From: Lancefieldella parvula
Lineage (GTDB): Bacteria; Actinomycetota; Coriobacteriia; Coriobacteriales; Atopobiaceae
Direction: 5' to 3'
Length of the DNA stretch: 64,000 nucleotides
Assembly (NCBI GenBank): GCA_023300185.1
Contig: CP097092.1
Span: 1,116,001-1,180,000 of the forward strand
Shown piece by piece: positions 35,949-43,535 of the stretch (positions are counted from its first letter, which is position 1; each line of letters opens with the position of its first letter). The notes below the pieces were generated by a model. It worked only from the letters and a program-made list of their open reading frames with translations, ran no database searches and had not been told where the DNA came from. The translations under genes and the position numbers were made by a program.

Positions 35949-37382
35949 ATGCTCAATCCATTCAAGAAAAGTCGTACTGCGTACAACAATTCTTCCGTAC
36001 ACAAGCAGGTAGAGCGCCTTCGCACACCTCGTTATGAGCTTGATGACTCGCGCTCAAACGGGGGTCAACCTGGCATTGTGGTTACATGGTGGACCAGGCT
36101 TCTCTCTGCCGTGGTCTCTGGCGATATTGCTAATCAAGACGAGCAATACTTGGCGCATCAAACGTCCCAGGATTATCTCTTCAACGCACTTGGCCAAGGC
36201 GCCTGGGGCGCACTTTTCCCGCTTTTAACTGTTGTTTGCTCCCAGCTTGTTGGCATTGAACAAGCAGGACTTTTCTCCATGGCATTTGTTGTGGCAACGC
36301 TTTTGTTATTTATTGCCCAATACGGTGTTCGCACGTATCAAGTTTCCGACATAGCCGAACAACGTAGTTTTTCTGATTACCAGATTCAACGCGCAGCTAC
36401 CGTTGTTGTCATGGTAATAGCAGGTCTTATTTGGTGCTTCTTTAAAGGGTATACCGAGCCCATGTTTTCTATCTGCACGGGAGCTTTGCTTTTTAGGGCA
36501 GTTGATGGTATGGCTGATGTCTACGAAGGTCGTCTTCAGCAAAAAGACAAACTCTACCTCGCAGGACTCAGTCAAGCTCTTAGGTGTAGTGCCAGTTTTA
36601 TTCTCTTTACTGTTGTGTTGTTTGTTACCAGAAATCTTGTATGGGCAAGCTGGAGCATGGGTATTTGTGCCCTTATCACCCTGGTATTTGTTTCTGCTCC
36701 CCTAGCCATTCTTGAGACCGATAAAAGCGTGCGCATCAAACTTGCAAACATTAAAGATATTTTTGTACAGTGCTGGCCTCTCTTTTTAGCACTTTTCCTC
36801 TACAACCTTATTGACTCGCTGCCAAAATTTGCCATGGAAGGCACGCTTTCTTACAGCAATCAGCTGTACTTCAACGCACTTTATTTCCCAGCTCACACTA
36901 TTTTGATGATCTCTACGCTCATCTACAGGCCACAGCTCTTTAAACTTGCTAGTTTGTTAGAAACCTCAATTCATAATCCCGCTAATAAGAAACGCTTTGG
37001 CGTAATTGTACTTGCAATGTTTGGAGCCATTGCCGTGGTCACCGCAGGTACTGCAGCATTTGTCGAGTTCATTGGCATTCCTCTTAACAGCTTCTTGTAT
37101 GGTGTTGATTTTGAGCAGTATCGTGGACTCGCACGCATTATGGTAGCCACGGGTGGCCTTTGTGCTGCAATCGACTTTTTGTACCAGCTCATCACCATCA
37201 TGCGAGCTCAAAAGGCAGTTACGCGCGCCTACCTTATTTCATTTGTTGTATCCATCCCTATTATCTGGATGATGGTCAGCTTTACTGGTCTTAACGGCGC
37301 AGTTATTGGCAGCTTCTCCTCTATCCTCATTCTCTTCTTGCTGCTAATTAGCGAATACGCTGTAGCGCGTCTAAAGAGCTAG
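35949..37382 (+). CDS. Polysaccharide flippase-like membrane protein (Wzx/MOP superfamily)
   Basis: 477 residues, about 12 hydrophobic segments after a 75-residue basic cytoplasmic N-terminus. The segment FSMAFVVATLLLFIAQYGVRTYQVSD closely parallels the flippase at 62-63.3 kb (FSLAYAVAQQLMVIGHFEIRTYQVTD), so the two are paralogues. Likely role: moving lipid-linked glycan precursors across the membrane. Here it stands alone, away from glycan genes, divergent from ppc. Confidence 0.8.
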   Translation: MLNPFKKSRTAYNNSSVHKQVERLRTPRYELDDSRSNGGQPGIVVTWWTRLLSAVVSGDIANQDEQYLAHQTSQDYLFNALGQGAWGALFPLLTVVCSQLVGIEQAGLFSMAFVVATLLLFIAQYGVRTYQVSDIAEQRSFSDYQIQRAATVVVMVIAGLIWCFFKGYTEPMFSICTGALLFRAVDGMADVYEGRLQQKDKLYLAGLSQALRCSASFILFTVVLFVTRNLVWASWSMGICALITLVFVSAPLAILETDKSVRIKLANIKDIFVQCWPLFLALFLYNLIDSLPKFAMEGTLSYSNQLYFNALYFPAHTILMISTLIYRPQLFKLASLLETSIHNPANKKRFGVIVLAMFGAIAVVTAGTAAFVEFIGIPLNSFLYGVDFEQYRGLARIMVATGGLCAAIDFLYQLITIMRAQKAVTRAYLISFVVSIPIIWMMVSFTGLNGAVIGSFSSILILFLLLISEYAVARLKS

Positions 37383-37432
37383 TAAACGCGGTCAAGGCTG
37401 AAGAGCCAGTAAAACCTCCTTGTACTAAACGT

Positions 37433-37471
37433 AAAACCCCTCTGCTCCATACGTTGGAACAGAGGGGTTTT
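37433..37471. terminator. Bidirectional terminator between flippase and glutaredoxin genes
   Basis: AAAACCCCTCTG and CAGAGGGGTTTT, perfect 12-bp stem with T/A runs on both sides, between convergent genes. Confidence 0.9.
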
Positions 37472-37485
37472 AATGCATATAGCAA

Positions 37486-37510
37486 GAAACCCGTCTGCTA
37501 GAGGGGTTTC
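37486..37510 (-). terminator. Second hairpin directly after the glutaredoxin gene
   Basis: GAAACCC/GGGTTTC stem 13 bases beyond the glutaredoxin stop; the right flank carries TTTCTCG, part of the repeated word. Confidence 0.5.
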
Positions 37511-37522
37511 TCGACAATGAGC

Positions 37523-37840
37523 TTAGAAGGAGCAAGCGCCGCCGATGGTGCAAGCAGCTGCAGCGGAACCATCGTCTGAGTCATCGTTTGAGCCAGAAAC
37601 ATGGAAGACCTCGGAAAGGTAATTGATGATGTCGCCAGACTCATACATTGCCTTGCCGTCAATGAACAGACATGGAACCTGACGCTTGCCGCCTACCTCA
37701 ATGAGGCGCTCACGAGCTGCATCATCAGCAACAATGTCGTGCATAGGAAGCTCGATGTTGTTCTGCTCCATAAAGGACATGACCTTGTGGCAGTATGGGC
37801 AGGTTGGCTTATAGAAAAGCTCAAGATTCTGAGTAGCCAT
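37523..37840 (-). CDS. Glutaredoxin-family protein with cysteine-bearing tail
   Basis: Thioredoxin-fold disulfide reductase of 105 residues. The active site CPYC is at residues 14-17 (KPTCPYCHKV), with the cis-proline region QVPCLFIDG and the GSH/partner-binding GDIINYL. The C-terminus adds an Asp/Ser-rich linker ending CTIGGACSF, whose two cysteines are not part of the fold and could serve as an extra redox pair. Coriobacteria generally lack glutathione, so the reductant is uncertain. Confidence 0.88.
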   Translation of the reverse strand: MATQNLELFYKPTCPYCHKVMSFMEQNNIELPMHDIVADDAARERLIEVGGKRQVPCLFIDGKAMYESGDIINYLSEVFHVSGSNDDSDDGSAAAACTIGGACSF

Positions 37841-37943
37841 AGAAACTCCTTTTGTTAGTAATTACTACTACTTTGTCTATACCCACCACAGCGCAGTTGT
37901 TTCACGTAAATTTGGTTATGGAGGCTTTCTTGTTTAATAAAAA

Positions 37944-37963
37944 AGCCGCCCAAAAGGACGGCT
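37944..37963 (-). terminator. Terminator after the small gene at 38.0 kb
   Basis: AGCCGCCC/GGACGGCT stem with AAAA to the left; one G-U pair in the leftward RNA. Confidence 0.75.
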
Positions 37964-37986
37964 AAAAATACAAAGCGAAACTTAGG

Positions 37987-38178
37987 CTAAATCAAAAATC
38001 CACTTTCCTGGAAAGAGTAAAACTCTTCATAGTTCTTCTTTGCTTCTTCTGGAGCGTCGTCTTTAATGTGATATCCGCGACCATCTGGGAAAAAGAAATC
38101 ATCAATGCCTTCATCTTCTGGCGTTGTATACCAGCTTCTGTCCTTCAGAAAATAAAGGTCTTCTACGCTAACATCCAT
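37987..38178 (-). CDS. Small acidic protein of unknown function (possible immunity-type partner)
   Basis: 63 residues, acidic and aromatic-rich, with no signal. Directly downstream (3 bases) of a toxin-like fragment and followed by its own terminator. The position suggests an immunity or partner protein, but there is no recognised domain. Reaching further upstream gives no better start. Low-confidence function, moderate confidence that it is expressed. Confidence 0.55.
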   Translation of the reverse strand: MDVSVEDLYFLKDRSWYTTPEDEGIDDFFFPDGRGYHIKDDAPEEAKKNYEEFYSFQESGFLI

Positions 38179-38181
38179 TGT

Positions 38182-38415
38182 CTACCTCCAAGACTGCCGT
38201 AAAGAGTTCCTCTTGAGATAATCCTGCATAGCCCTGCCAATTGCGTTAGGTGCGCCAAGATTAGCATTGGCAAATGACTCAGCGAAAAATTCCACTGCAT
38301 TCGTCTTCCCGTAATTTGATAAATACTTACCTGTTGCATCATACTTTCTAACAGCGCTAGACGCGATGCTTAGGAATGCTCGCTGTCTAAGAGTTGTCAT
38401 TTCTCCTCCACTCAC
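38182..38415 (-). pseudogene. C-terminal fragment resembling zincin/MuF-type polymorphic-toxin or phage head-associated tails
   Basis: 77 residues ending a larger domain: KYLSNYGKTNAVEFFAESFANANL with the E-x-F-A-E-x-F-A pattern seen at the end of zincin-like metalloprotease toxins and MuF-type phage proteins. The catalytic HExxH part is absent and no upstream frame supplies it, so it is probably a remnant. It lies next to tRNA-Thr, a common integration site. The frame may still be translated from ATG 38400 or 38415. Confidence 0.45.
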
Positions 38416-38519
38416 CAGCAGAATAATCTTTTTTCACAAACTATCGCGTAACACTAGTTTACTCGCGTGCGATAGAGGTTATGCGACAGAAGCAATGAGT
38501 AACCACTCGTGGCATAAAA

Positions 38520-38540
38520 ATAGCCGCACAAGGCGGCTAT
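38520..38540 (-). terminator. Terminator of tRNA-Thr
   Basis: ATAGCCGC/GCGGCTAT 8-bp stem with AAAAA at 38516-38520, 11 bases beyond the tRNA 3' end. Confidence 0.85.
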
Positions 38541-38551
38541 TTAGTAATTGA

Positions 38552-38627
38552 TGGTGCCAGCAACCAGGATCGAACTGATGACCCCCGCTTTACGAGAGCG
38601 GTGCTCTACCAACTGAGCTATGCTGGC
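38552..38627 (-). tRNA. tRNA-Thr (anticodon CGT)
   Basis: 76 bases including encoded CCA. Cloverleaf by eye: acceptor GCCAGCA/TGCTGGC, D arm GCTC...GAGC, anticodon arm CCGCT-CTCGTAA-AGCGG giving CGT, T loop TTCGATC. Single tRNA of the window. Confidence 0.95.
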
Positions 38628-38684
38628 GTGCAAAAGCGCGCTAACAACTATACGGGGAAGCCCTGCATTATTCAAGCAGAAATA

Positions 38685-39875
38685 CTAAAGAAGCCCGAGA
38701 ACACCACGAACAAGGCGCTCAAGATCATTTGCGTACTTCTCAGATGCCTCTTGAACACTCTTATGCGTAGTCCCGTGAGCACCAGCTGGATTTGCAGCAA
38801 GTGTTAGAGCCAATACGTTCATATCAAGAGCTCGAGCCATAATGACCTCAAGAGCTGTGGAAACACCAACGTATGAGACACCAAAGCTACGAAGCATAGC
38901 AACTTCTGCAGGAGTCTCAAAGTTTGGTCCCAAAAGACCAGCAAAAACACCCTCATTGAGCTCAATCTTAAGGTCATCTGCTACGCCACGAGCAAGCGTT
39001 CTTAGGTAAGGCGAGAAGGCATCATTCATATCAACAAATGGTGTCTCGACATCGCGAAGGCCTGCCCACTCTGCAAGCGGATTGGTTCCGGTGAGGTTGA
39101 TCTGGTCCGTAATAACGCCAAGACCAGTCTTTGCATTACCAGAAACAGCGCCTGTTGCACCTGCAAAGATAATATCTTTGCAGCCCAAGTGATGTGCGTG
39201 CTGAACAAGGGAGGTTACCTCGGCCGCAGAATAGCCCTGGTAAAGGTGAACACGACCAGGATAGACAACCACAGGTACGCCGTCGATAGTACCAATAGTT
39301 GCTTCAAAGCTGTGACCTGCCATAGGAGAAGCGTCAACAGGGAAGCCTGGAATATCACGATAATCAATACGACGAACTGGCTTTACTAGATCGGCAAGAT
39401 GGCCAAGTCCGGTTCCCAAAATAAGAGCAACAGGATGCTCAACAGATGGGCTTACATTCTCAATGGTTTTCTCGGTAACCACGCAAATCCCCTCCTCTAA
39501 GAGGTGACGAGTAAGTGTTCCCTCGCCAGAAACAAGCTTTCCTGAGTACGTACCATCATAAATCTCATGCACGCCACAAGACGGGCTCTTTGCCTTCAAA
39601 ACGGCGAGCGTGATGTCAGAAGACGTAACAGCGCTAAGAGCAATCTTAGATCCACGTTCAAAATCTTCTGTAACATCCGAGCCATCCTTGAGCCAAACAC
39701 GTCCTTCTCGCTGTTCCGCGGGCGGACGAGGCACAGGAAGACCTGAGGAAGTCTCGGGGCAAATCTTTGTGACGTTTACTTTTTCTGCAAGCCTTTGTAC
39801 TGCAGAAACAGGCTTGGCCCCTCCGTCATATCTGACGGGGAGGCCAAGTAAACAAGCACTAATAGCAACTTTCAT
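38685..39875 (-). CDS. Fusion of DUF523 domain and purine nucleoside phosphorylase
   Basis: One open frame of 396 residues. Residues about 1-140 are a DUF523 domain with its cysteines (SACLLGLPVRYDGG, ICPE, SPSCG). Residues about 145-396 are a trimeric-type purine nucleoside phosphorylase: LILGTGLGHLAD, FPGRVHLYQGY-like YPGRVHLYQGY, LTGTNPL, and PNFETPAEV. PNP cleaves inosine and guanosine with phosphate. The domains are normally separate proteins, so the join suggests DUF523 acts in purine or thiol chemistry of salvage. No stop or restart signal lies at the junction. Confidence 0.9.
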   Translation of the reverse strand: MKVAISACLLGLPVRYDGGAKPVSAVQRLAEKVNVTKICPETSSGLPVPRPPAEQREGRVWLKDGSDVTEDFERGSKIALSAVTSSDITLAVLKAKSPSCGVHEIYDGTYSGKLVSGEGTLTRHLLEEGICVVTEKTIENVSPSVEHPVALILGTGLGHLADLVKPVRRIDYRDIPGFPVDASPMAGHSFEATIGTIDGVPVVVYPGRVHLYQGYSAAEVTSLVQHAHHLGCKDIIFAGATGAVSGNAKTGLGVITDQINLTGTNPLAEWAGLRDVETPFVDMNDAFSPYLRTLARGVADDLKIELNEGVFAGLLGPNFETPAEVAMLRSFGVSYVGVSTALEVIMARALDMNVLALTLAANPAGAHGTTHKSVQEASEKYANDLERLVRGVLGLL

Positions 39876-39888
39876 TGCTTTTCAGATC

Positions 39889-40737
39889 CTAGAGAGCAAG
39901 AGAGTAAACAGCAATAGATGCCTTACCAAGAATCTCGTTGATCTTCTGTGACCACTCCTGAGATGCCTTGCTTGCAACAGCAGAGTACTTGCTCATTGCA
40001 ACCTGATAAGCGGTCTGAGCAGCTGCATAAGAAGCGGAATCGTTGGAGATTGAATAAGCAGAGAGCTGCTTGTAGTAATCGCCATCCTGGGAAGCCCAAG
40101 TGTTGTTCTTAGCATCCCACTCATCGCCAGCAAGACCAATGATGTACTGAGCGTACTCCTGGCTTGTGGTCTCAGAGTTGCCGTCCTCAGGTGCAGTTGG
40201 TGCCTGTGGAGCATCTGGAAGGGTTGTAGTCAGAACGCTATCACGATACTTCTTCATAATGACAGCATCATGGATGAGCTTCTTTGCAACGTCTTCAGAG
40301 AGCTTGTATGCAGAAGCAACCTGGCTAACATCAGTAGTCTTGAAGTTGGTCTGCATGTAATTGTTGACCTCGTCATCAGTGACGGTAATACCCTTGCTCT
40401 GAGCTTCAGCAACAACAAGAGCATTGCGAACATAGCCAATGATCTTATCGGCTGCTGGAACAGCATAGGTGCCGTCAGACTGCTTTGCTGCGTCAAGACC
40501 GGAAGTATTCTCAATAACCTCACGAGCAGTTACTTCTTTGGTCTGACCGTTATAGGTATAAGAAGCAATAGGAGTGTTCAGCTCGCCCTCAGAAAGTGTG
40601 GTGCGACCGTTCAAAGAACCAGTAGCTCCGCCACCGCCCAGAAGGAAGCGACCGATGACAATACCTAGAGCAAACAGTACAACTGCTCCAACTCCGATAA
40701 AGATCTTTGAGTTCTTTCTTACATCAATAGATGGCAT
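39889..40737 (-). CDS. Membrane-anchored SurA/PrsA-like foldase without a clear PPIase domain
   Basis: About 282 residues. A single N-terminal membrane helix (IFIGVGAVVLFALGIVIG), then an extracytoplasmic part with the SurA_N-like helical pattern (YVRNALVVAEAQSKGITVTDDEVNNYM) and an acidic, proline-rich linker. No parvulin domain seen, so a holdase or secretion chaperone role is inferred. Start ATG 40737 (MPSIDVRK) preferred over 40752 because AAAGGCAAGG lies just upstream. It ends 13 bases before the fusion gene start, so probably an operon. Confidence 0.72.
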   Translation of the reverse strand: MPSIDVRKNSKIFIGVGAVVLFALGIVIGRFLLGGGGATGSLNGRTTLSEGELNTPIASYTYNGQTKEVTAREVIENTSGLDAAKQSDGTYAVPAADKIIGYVRNALVVAEAQSKGITVTDDEVNNYMQTNFKTTDVSQVASAYKLSEDVAKKLIHDAVIMKKYRDSVLTTTLPDAPQAPTAPEDGNSETTSQEYAQYIIGLAGDEWDAKNNTWASQDGDYYKQLSAYSISNDSASYAAAQTAYQVAMSKYSAVASKASQEWSQKINEILGKASIAVYSLAL

Positions 40738-40871
40738 ATCCTTGCCTTTCATCGCTTAATGCAACTATGCGTACACTAATACAAACCTGTAGTTTACTCT
40801 TATTAGCATGCATAAAACATACAACCAGTAAACTCCCCCGTTTGTACACAGTCGTTTACAAGCAAATCAAA

Positions 40872-41558
40872 TTACTTGGTAGCTGCAACAATCTCTTCCG
40901 AATACTGCTTAATGTATCCAGTGGCATTTTCCGCATCAAACTTCATACGCTGCGACAATGCCTTCTTCACGTCCTTAGAAATAGTTCCGTGTGCTAAGGC
41001 GAGAAGACCCTGGAGCATGTCATGGTACTCAGCATCTCCGTGATAGCACTGGACCGCCTCATCCAGAAGTGGCCATGCTTCATCAGAATGCTTTGCAGAA
41101 GTTGCTCCGTACTGACAGAGGAACAAAAATGCTGCGAGACGCACTGTTGCTGAGTCATCGTCAAACAGAGAGGCCTCAGCAGCATCAAATGCCTTAAAGA
41201 CCTGGTCACCGAAGTGAGCACTCAGATTGGCAAGCGCATCAAGCACTTCCCAACGAGTCTGTGCTTCTGGCCTATACAGTGCATCAATAAGAGAATCAAT
41301 GTGCTCTTCAAAGGCAAGAGGAGCAATATGGGCTAGCTCCGCAAGCTCATGAGATGCGTCTTGACGAGCGCGCCTACTAGCATCAGACAAAGCGATGACC
41401 AGTGCATTCACTTTTTTCATCTGTGCCATAGTTGGCTTTTTTGTAGCCTTCTTAGCAGGTTGCTTTTCTTCTTTTGGCGCCTTTGTAGAGCCCGCTTTTG
41501 CGGTTGCCTTAGTTGAAGCCTTTTTTGGCTTCTGAGCAGTTTCTTTCTTTTCTGCCAT
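40872..41558 (-). CDS. HEAT-repeat protein with histone-H1-like N-terminus
   Basis: 228 residues. The first 50 are Lys/Ala/Thr-rich (KPKKAST, KKATKKPT), like bacterial H1-type DNA-binding tails. The rest is helical repeats of HEAT/DNA-alkylation-repeat type (RQDASHELAELAHIAP, RWEVLDALANLSAHFG, VRLAAFLFLCQYG). A nucleic-acid-associated scaffold is plausible but unproven. Ends in a potential AAATK tail. Same direction as the NYN gene upstream, 28 bases away. Confidence 0.75.
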   Translation of the reverse strand: MAEKKETAQKPKKASTKATAKAGSTKAPKEEKQPAKKATKKPTMAQMKKVNALVIALSDASRRARQDASHELAELAHIAPLAFEEHIDSLIDALYRPEAQTRWEVLDALANLSAHFGDQVFKAFDAAEASLFDDDSATVRLAAFLFLCQYGATSAKHSDEAWPLLDEAVQCYHGDAEYHDMLQGLLALAHGTISKDVKKALSQRMKFDAENATGYIKQYSEEIVAATK

Positions 41559-41586
41559 GAAACCTAAATCCTCTCTAAAACACCCT

Positions 41587-42369
41587 TTATTCTCTAAATC
41601 CGTCTACGACAACGGTGCCGCTTTTTTGATCCTCATGAATTTTAATAAATCCAAGGCTTGATGCTTCACGTAAAAGAGAAGTAAACGAACGATATCCATA
41701 AGTTGCCTCAGCAAACTGTGGACGCTTCCTTCGCATAGTCTCTTTTAAACGAGACGCATAAATAAATGTTTCGCTTTCGCGTTCCAAAGACTCAATAGTC
41801 TCAAATAAAAGCTGATAGCAGTCGTGTTTCTCGGCAGGTACCTTCTCTTTAAAGTCTGGAATTCTGCCAGAACTCAAAATATCCTCGTAGAAGATAAACT
41901 CGTCGCAAACTTCAGCAAGAAGCGAGCTGGTAGACTCCTTCATACCAACGCCAATGACCGTTTTACCAGCCTCTTTAAGCTTTGCCACGAGTGGTGAGAA
42001 GTCCGAGTCACCAGAAAGCACAGCAAAGGTGTCAATGTGGTCTTTAGTAAGACACATCTCAACAGCATCTACCGCAAGTCTAATATCGGCAGAGTTCTTG
42101 CCGGTGTAAGCCCTATCTGGAATTTCAATGAGCTCAATGCCAAGCTCATGCAGGGGCGTAATAGCATTTGGAAAGCGCTGCCAATCGCAATATGCACGCT
42201 TAGCAGTAATGCGACCCTTATCAACCAGCCTCTCCATAATGAGCTTCATCTCTGGAAGATGACCTGGTTCTTGGTGGCCGTTTCTCTTTCTTTTACCTGT
42301 TCCTAGTGCCAAATTTTCATAATCAATGAAAACCGCAATAGAGCTCTGAGGAGTAGAAATATCACTCAT
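41587..42369 (-). CDS. NYN-domain (LabA-like) protein with C-terminal OST-HTH/LOTUS domain
   Basis: 260 residues. Residues about 8-160 are a PIN-like NYN nuclease fold with acidic residues in FIDYENLA, KNSADIRLAVDA and LSGDSDFSPL. Residues about 185-258 (YQLLFETIESLERES...YGYRSFTSLLREASSLGFI) match the LOTUS winged helix that binds RNA. The combination suggests RNA processing or decay. 26 bases downstream of a dehydrogenase gene. Confidence 0.87.
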   Translation of the reverse strand: MSDISTPQSSIAVFIDYENLALGTGKRKRNGHQEPGHLPEMKLIMERLVDKGRITAKRAYCDWQRFPNAITPLHELGIELIEIPDRAYTGKNSADIRLAVDAVEMCLTKDHIDTFAVLSGDSDFSPLVAKLKEAGKTVIGVGMKESTSSLLAEVCDEFIFYEDILSSGRIPDFKEKVPAEKHDCYQLLFETIESLERESETFIYASRLKETMRRKRPQFAEATYGYRSFTSLLREASSLGFIKIHEDQKSGTVVVDGFRE

Positions 42370-42395
42370 AACCTGGGTTCCTTTGCGGCTAGCAC

Positions 42396-43460
42396 TTAGT
42401 GGCAGCAGTGGCCGTCGTGACCGTGCTCGTGACCTTCATGCTCATGATGATGACCGTGACCATGGCACTCACACTCGTGATCACCATCTTCATGGTCGTG
42501 ACCACAGCAGCACTCGTGCTCACCCTCATCTTCCTGGCTCTCAAGAAGTGACCAGTCAAGACCAGCTGCAGTGCTCGTAGCCTCATCAGCATAAAGCAGC
42601 GAGATTGCCTGAGTGCCCTTGCGAGCGCCACCAATCTGGCAGAGCATGTCATAGAGGGTAAACGCAGTTTCTGCACCAGGAAGCGTAATCTCAAGGTCCT
42701 CAGACTGAGCAAGAGCAAGCGCAATATCCTTGCGGAAGTGCTCGGCCAAAAATCCTGGCTGGAAGTCTCCCTCAAGCGACTTAGGAGCAAGCTCTTTAAG
42801 TGCGCGAGAAGAACCCATGCCGCTAGCAACAACCTCAAGCATCTGCTCAACGTCAAGTCCACCCTGCTCTGCCAAGGCCATTGCGTCTGCATAGCCAATC
42901 ATGCATGATGCAAGAGATACTTGGTTACAAAGCTTTGCGGTCTGACCCTTACCAGCGCCGCCCATGCAGAAAATCTTTGCCGAGAAGGTCTCGAGAAGAG
43001 CGCGTACTGGTTCAACATCATTCTCAGTTGCGCCGACAATCAGCGTAAGAGTACCGTCCTGGGCGCCTTTCTGGCCGCCCGTAACCGGACAGTCAAATGC
43101 ATGTTTTCCCTCAATTTCAGCAGCATCGTGAATATCGCGAGCAAGCTGAGATGAAGAAGTGGTCAGATCAATAAGGTACGCACCCTTCTTAGCAACGCGG
43201 ATAAGACCATCTGTTGCCAAGTAAACGTCTTCAACGTCAGTTGGATAACCAACCATGGTAAAGATAACGTCAGCGTCTTTTGCAGCGTCTGCCACGCTCT
43301 CTGCAGCGTGAGCGCCCAACGAGACAAGTTTTTGTGCTTTCTCTGGTGTTCTGTTGTAAACAGTAACGTCATATCCAGCAGAAATAAGGTGCTCAGCAAT
43401 AGGAGCTCCCATAATGCCTGTTCCGATAAAAGCAACCTTTGCATTCTTGCTCAGTGCCAT
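42396..43460 (-). CDS. beta-Hydroxyacid dehydrogenase (GarR/HIBADH family) with His/Cys-rich metal-binding tail
   Basis: NAD(P)-dependent reductase of 2-hydroxy-3-oxopropionate or related acids. Rossmann motif GTGIMGAPIAEHL at residues about 13-25, substrate loop DCPVTGGQKGAQDG, and catalytic lysine in GAGKGQTAKLCNQ. The enzyme ends near residue 305. The remaining about 45 residues are His/Asp/Glu/Cys repeats (ECCCGHDHEDGD, GHGHHHEHEGH, HCCH), resembling nickel/zinc-binding tails of SlyD or HypB. The tail is in frame, and its codons vary, so it is not simple DNA repeat slippage. Confidence 0.9.
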   Translation of the reverse strand: MALSKNAKVAFIGTGIMGAPIAEHLISAGYDVTVYNRTPEKAQKLVSLGAHAAESVADAAKDADVIFTMVGYPTDVEDVYLATDGLIRVAKKGAYLIDLTTSSSQLARDIHDAAEIEGKHAFDCPVTGGQKGAQDGTLTLIVGATENDVEPVRALLETFSAKIFCMGGAGKGQTAKLCNQVSLASCMIGYADAMALAEQGGLDVEQMLEVVASGMGSSRALKELAPKSLEGDFQPGFLAEHFRKDIALALAQSEDLEITLPGAETAFTLYDMLCQIGGARKGTQAISLLYADEATSTAAGLDWSLLESQEDEGEHECCCGHDHEDGDHECECHGHGHHHEHEGHEHGHDGHCCH

Positions 43461-43497
43461 GTATGAGTCCTTTCAGACTGAAATTAATATACAAACT

Positions 43498-43521
43498 GGG
43501 GCCGCTCCAAAGAGCGACCCC
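43498..43521 (-). terminator. Hairpin after the DegV gene
   Basis: GGGGCCGCTC/GAGCGACCCC 10-bp stem (one wobble) between degV and the dehydrogenase gene. No long U-tract, so it may be weak. Confidence 0.55.
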
Positions 43522-43535
43522 ATACCTTGTACCCG

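Noticed and set aside
42396..42530. CRISPR-like or simple tandem repeat in the His-rich region
   Set aside because: Units are irregular and in frame with the dehydrogenase; there are no spacers or constant repeats. No CRISPR array exists elsewhere in the window.
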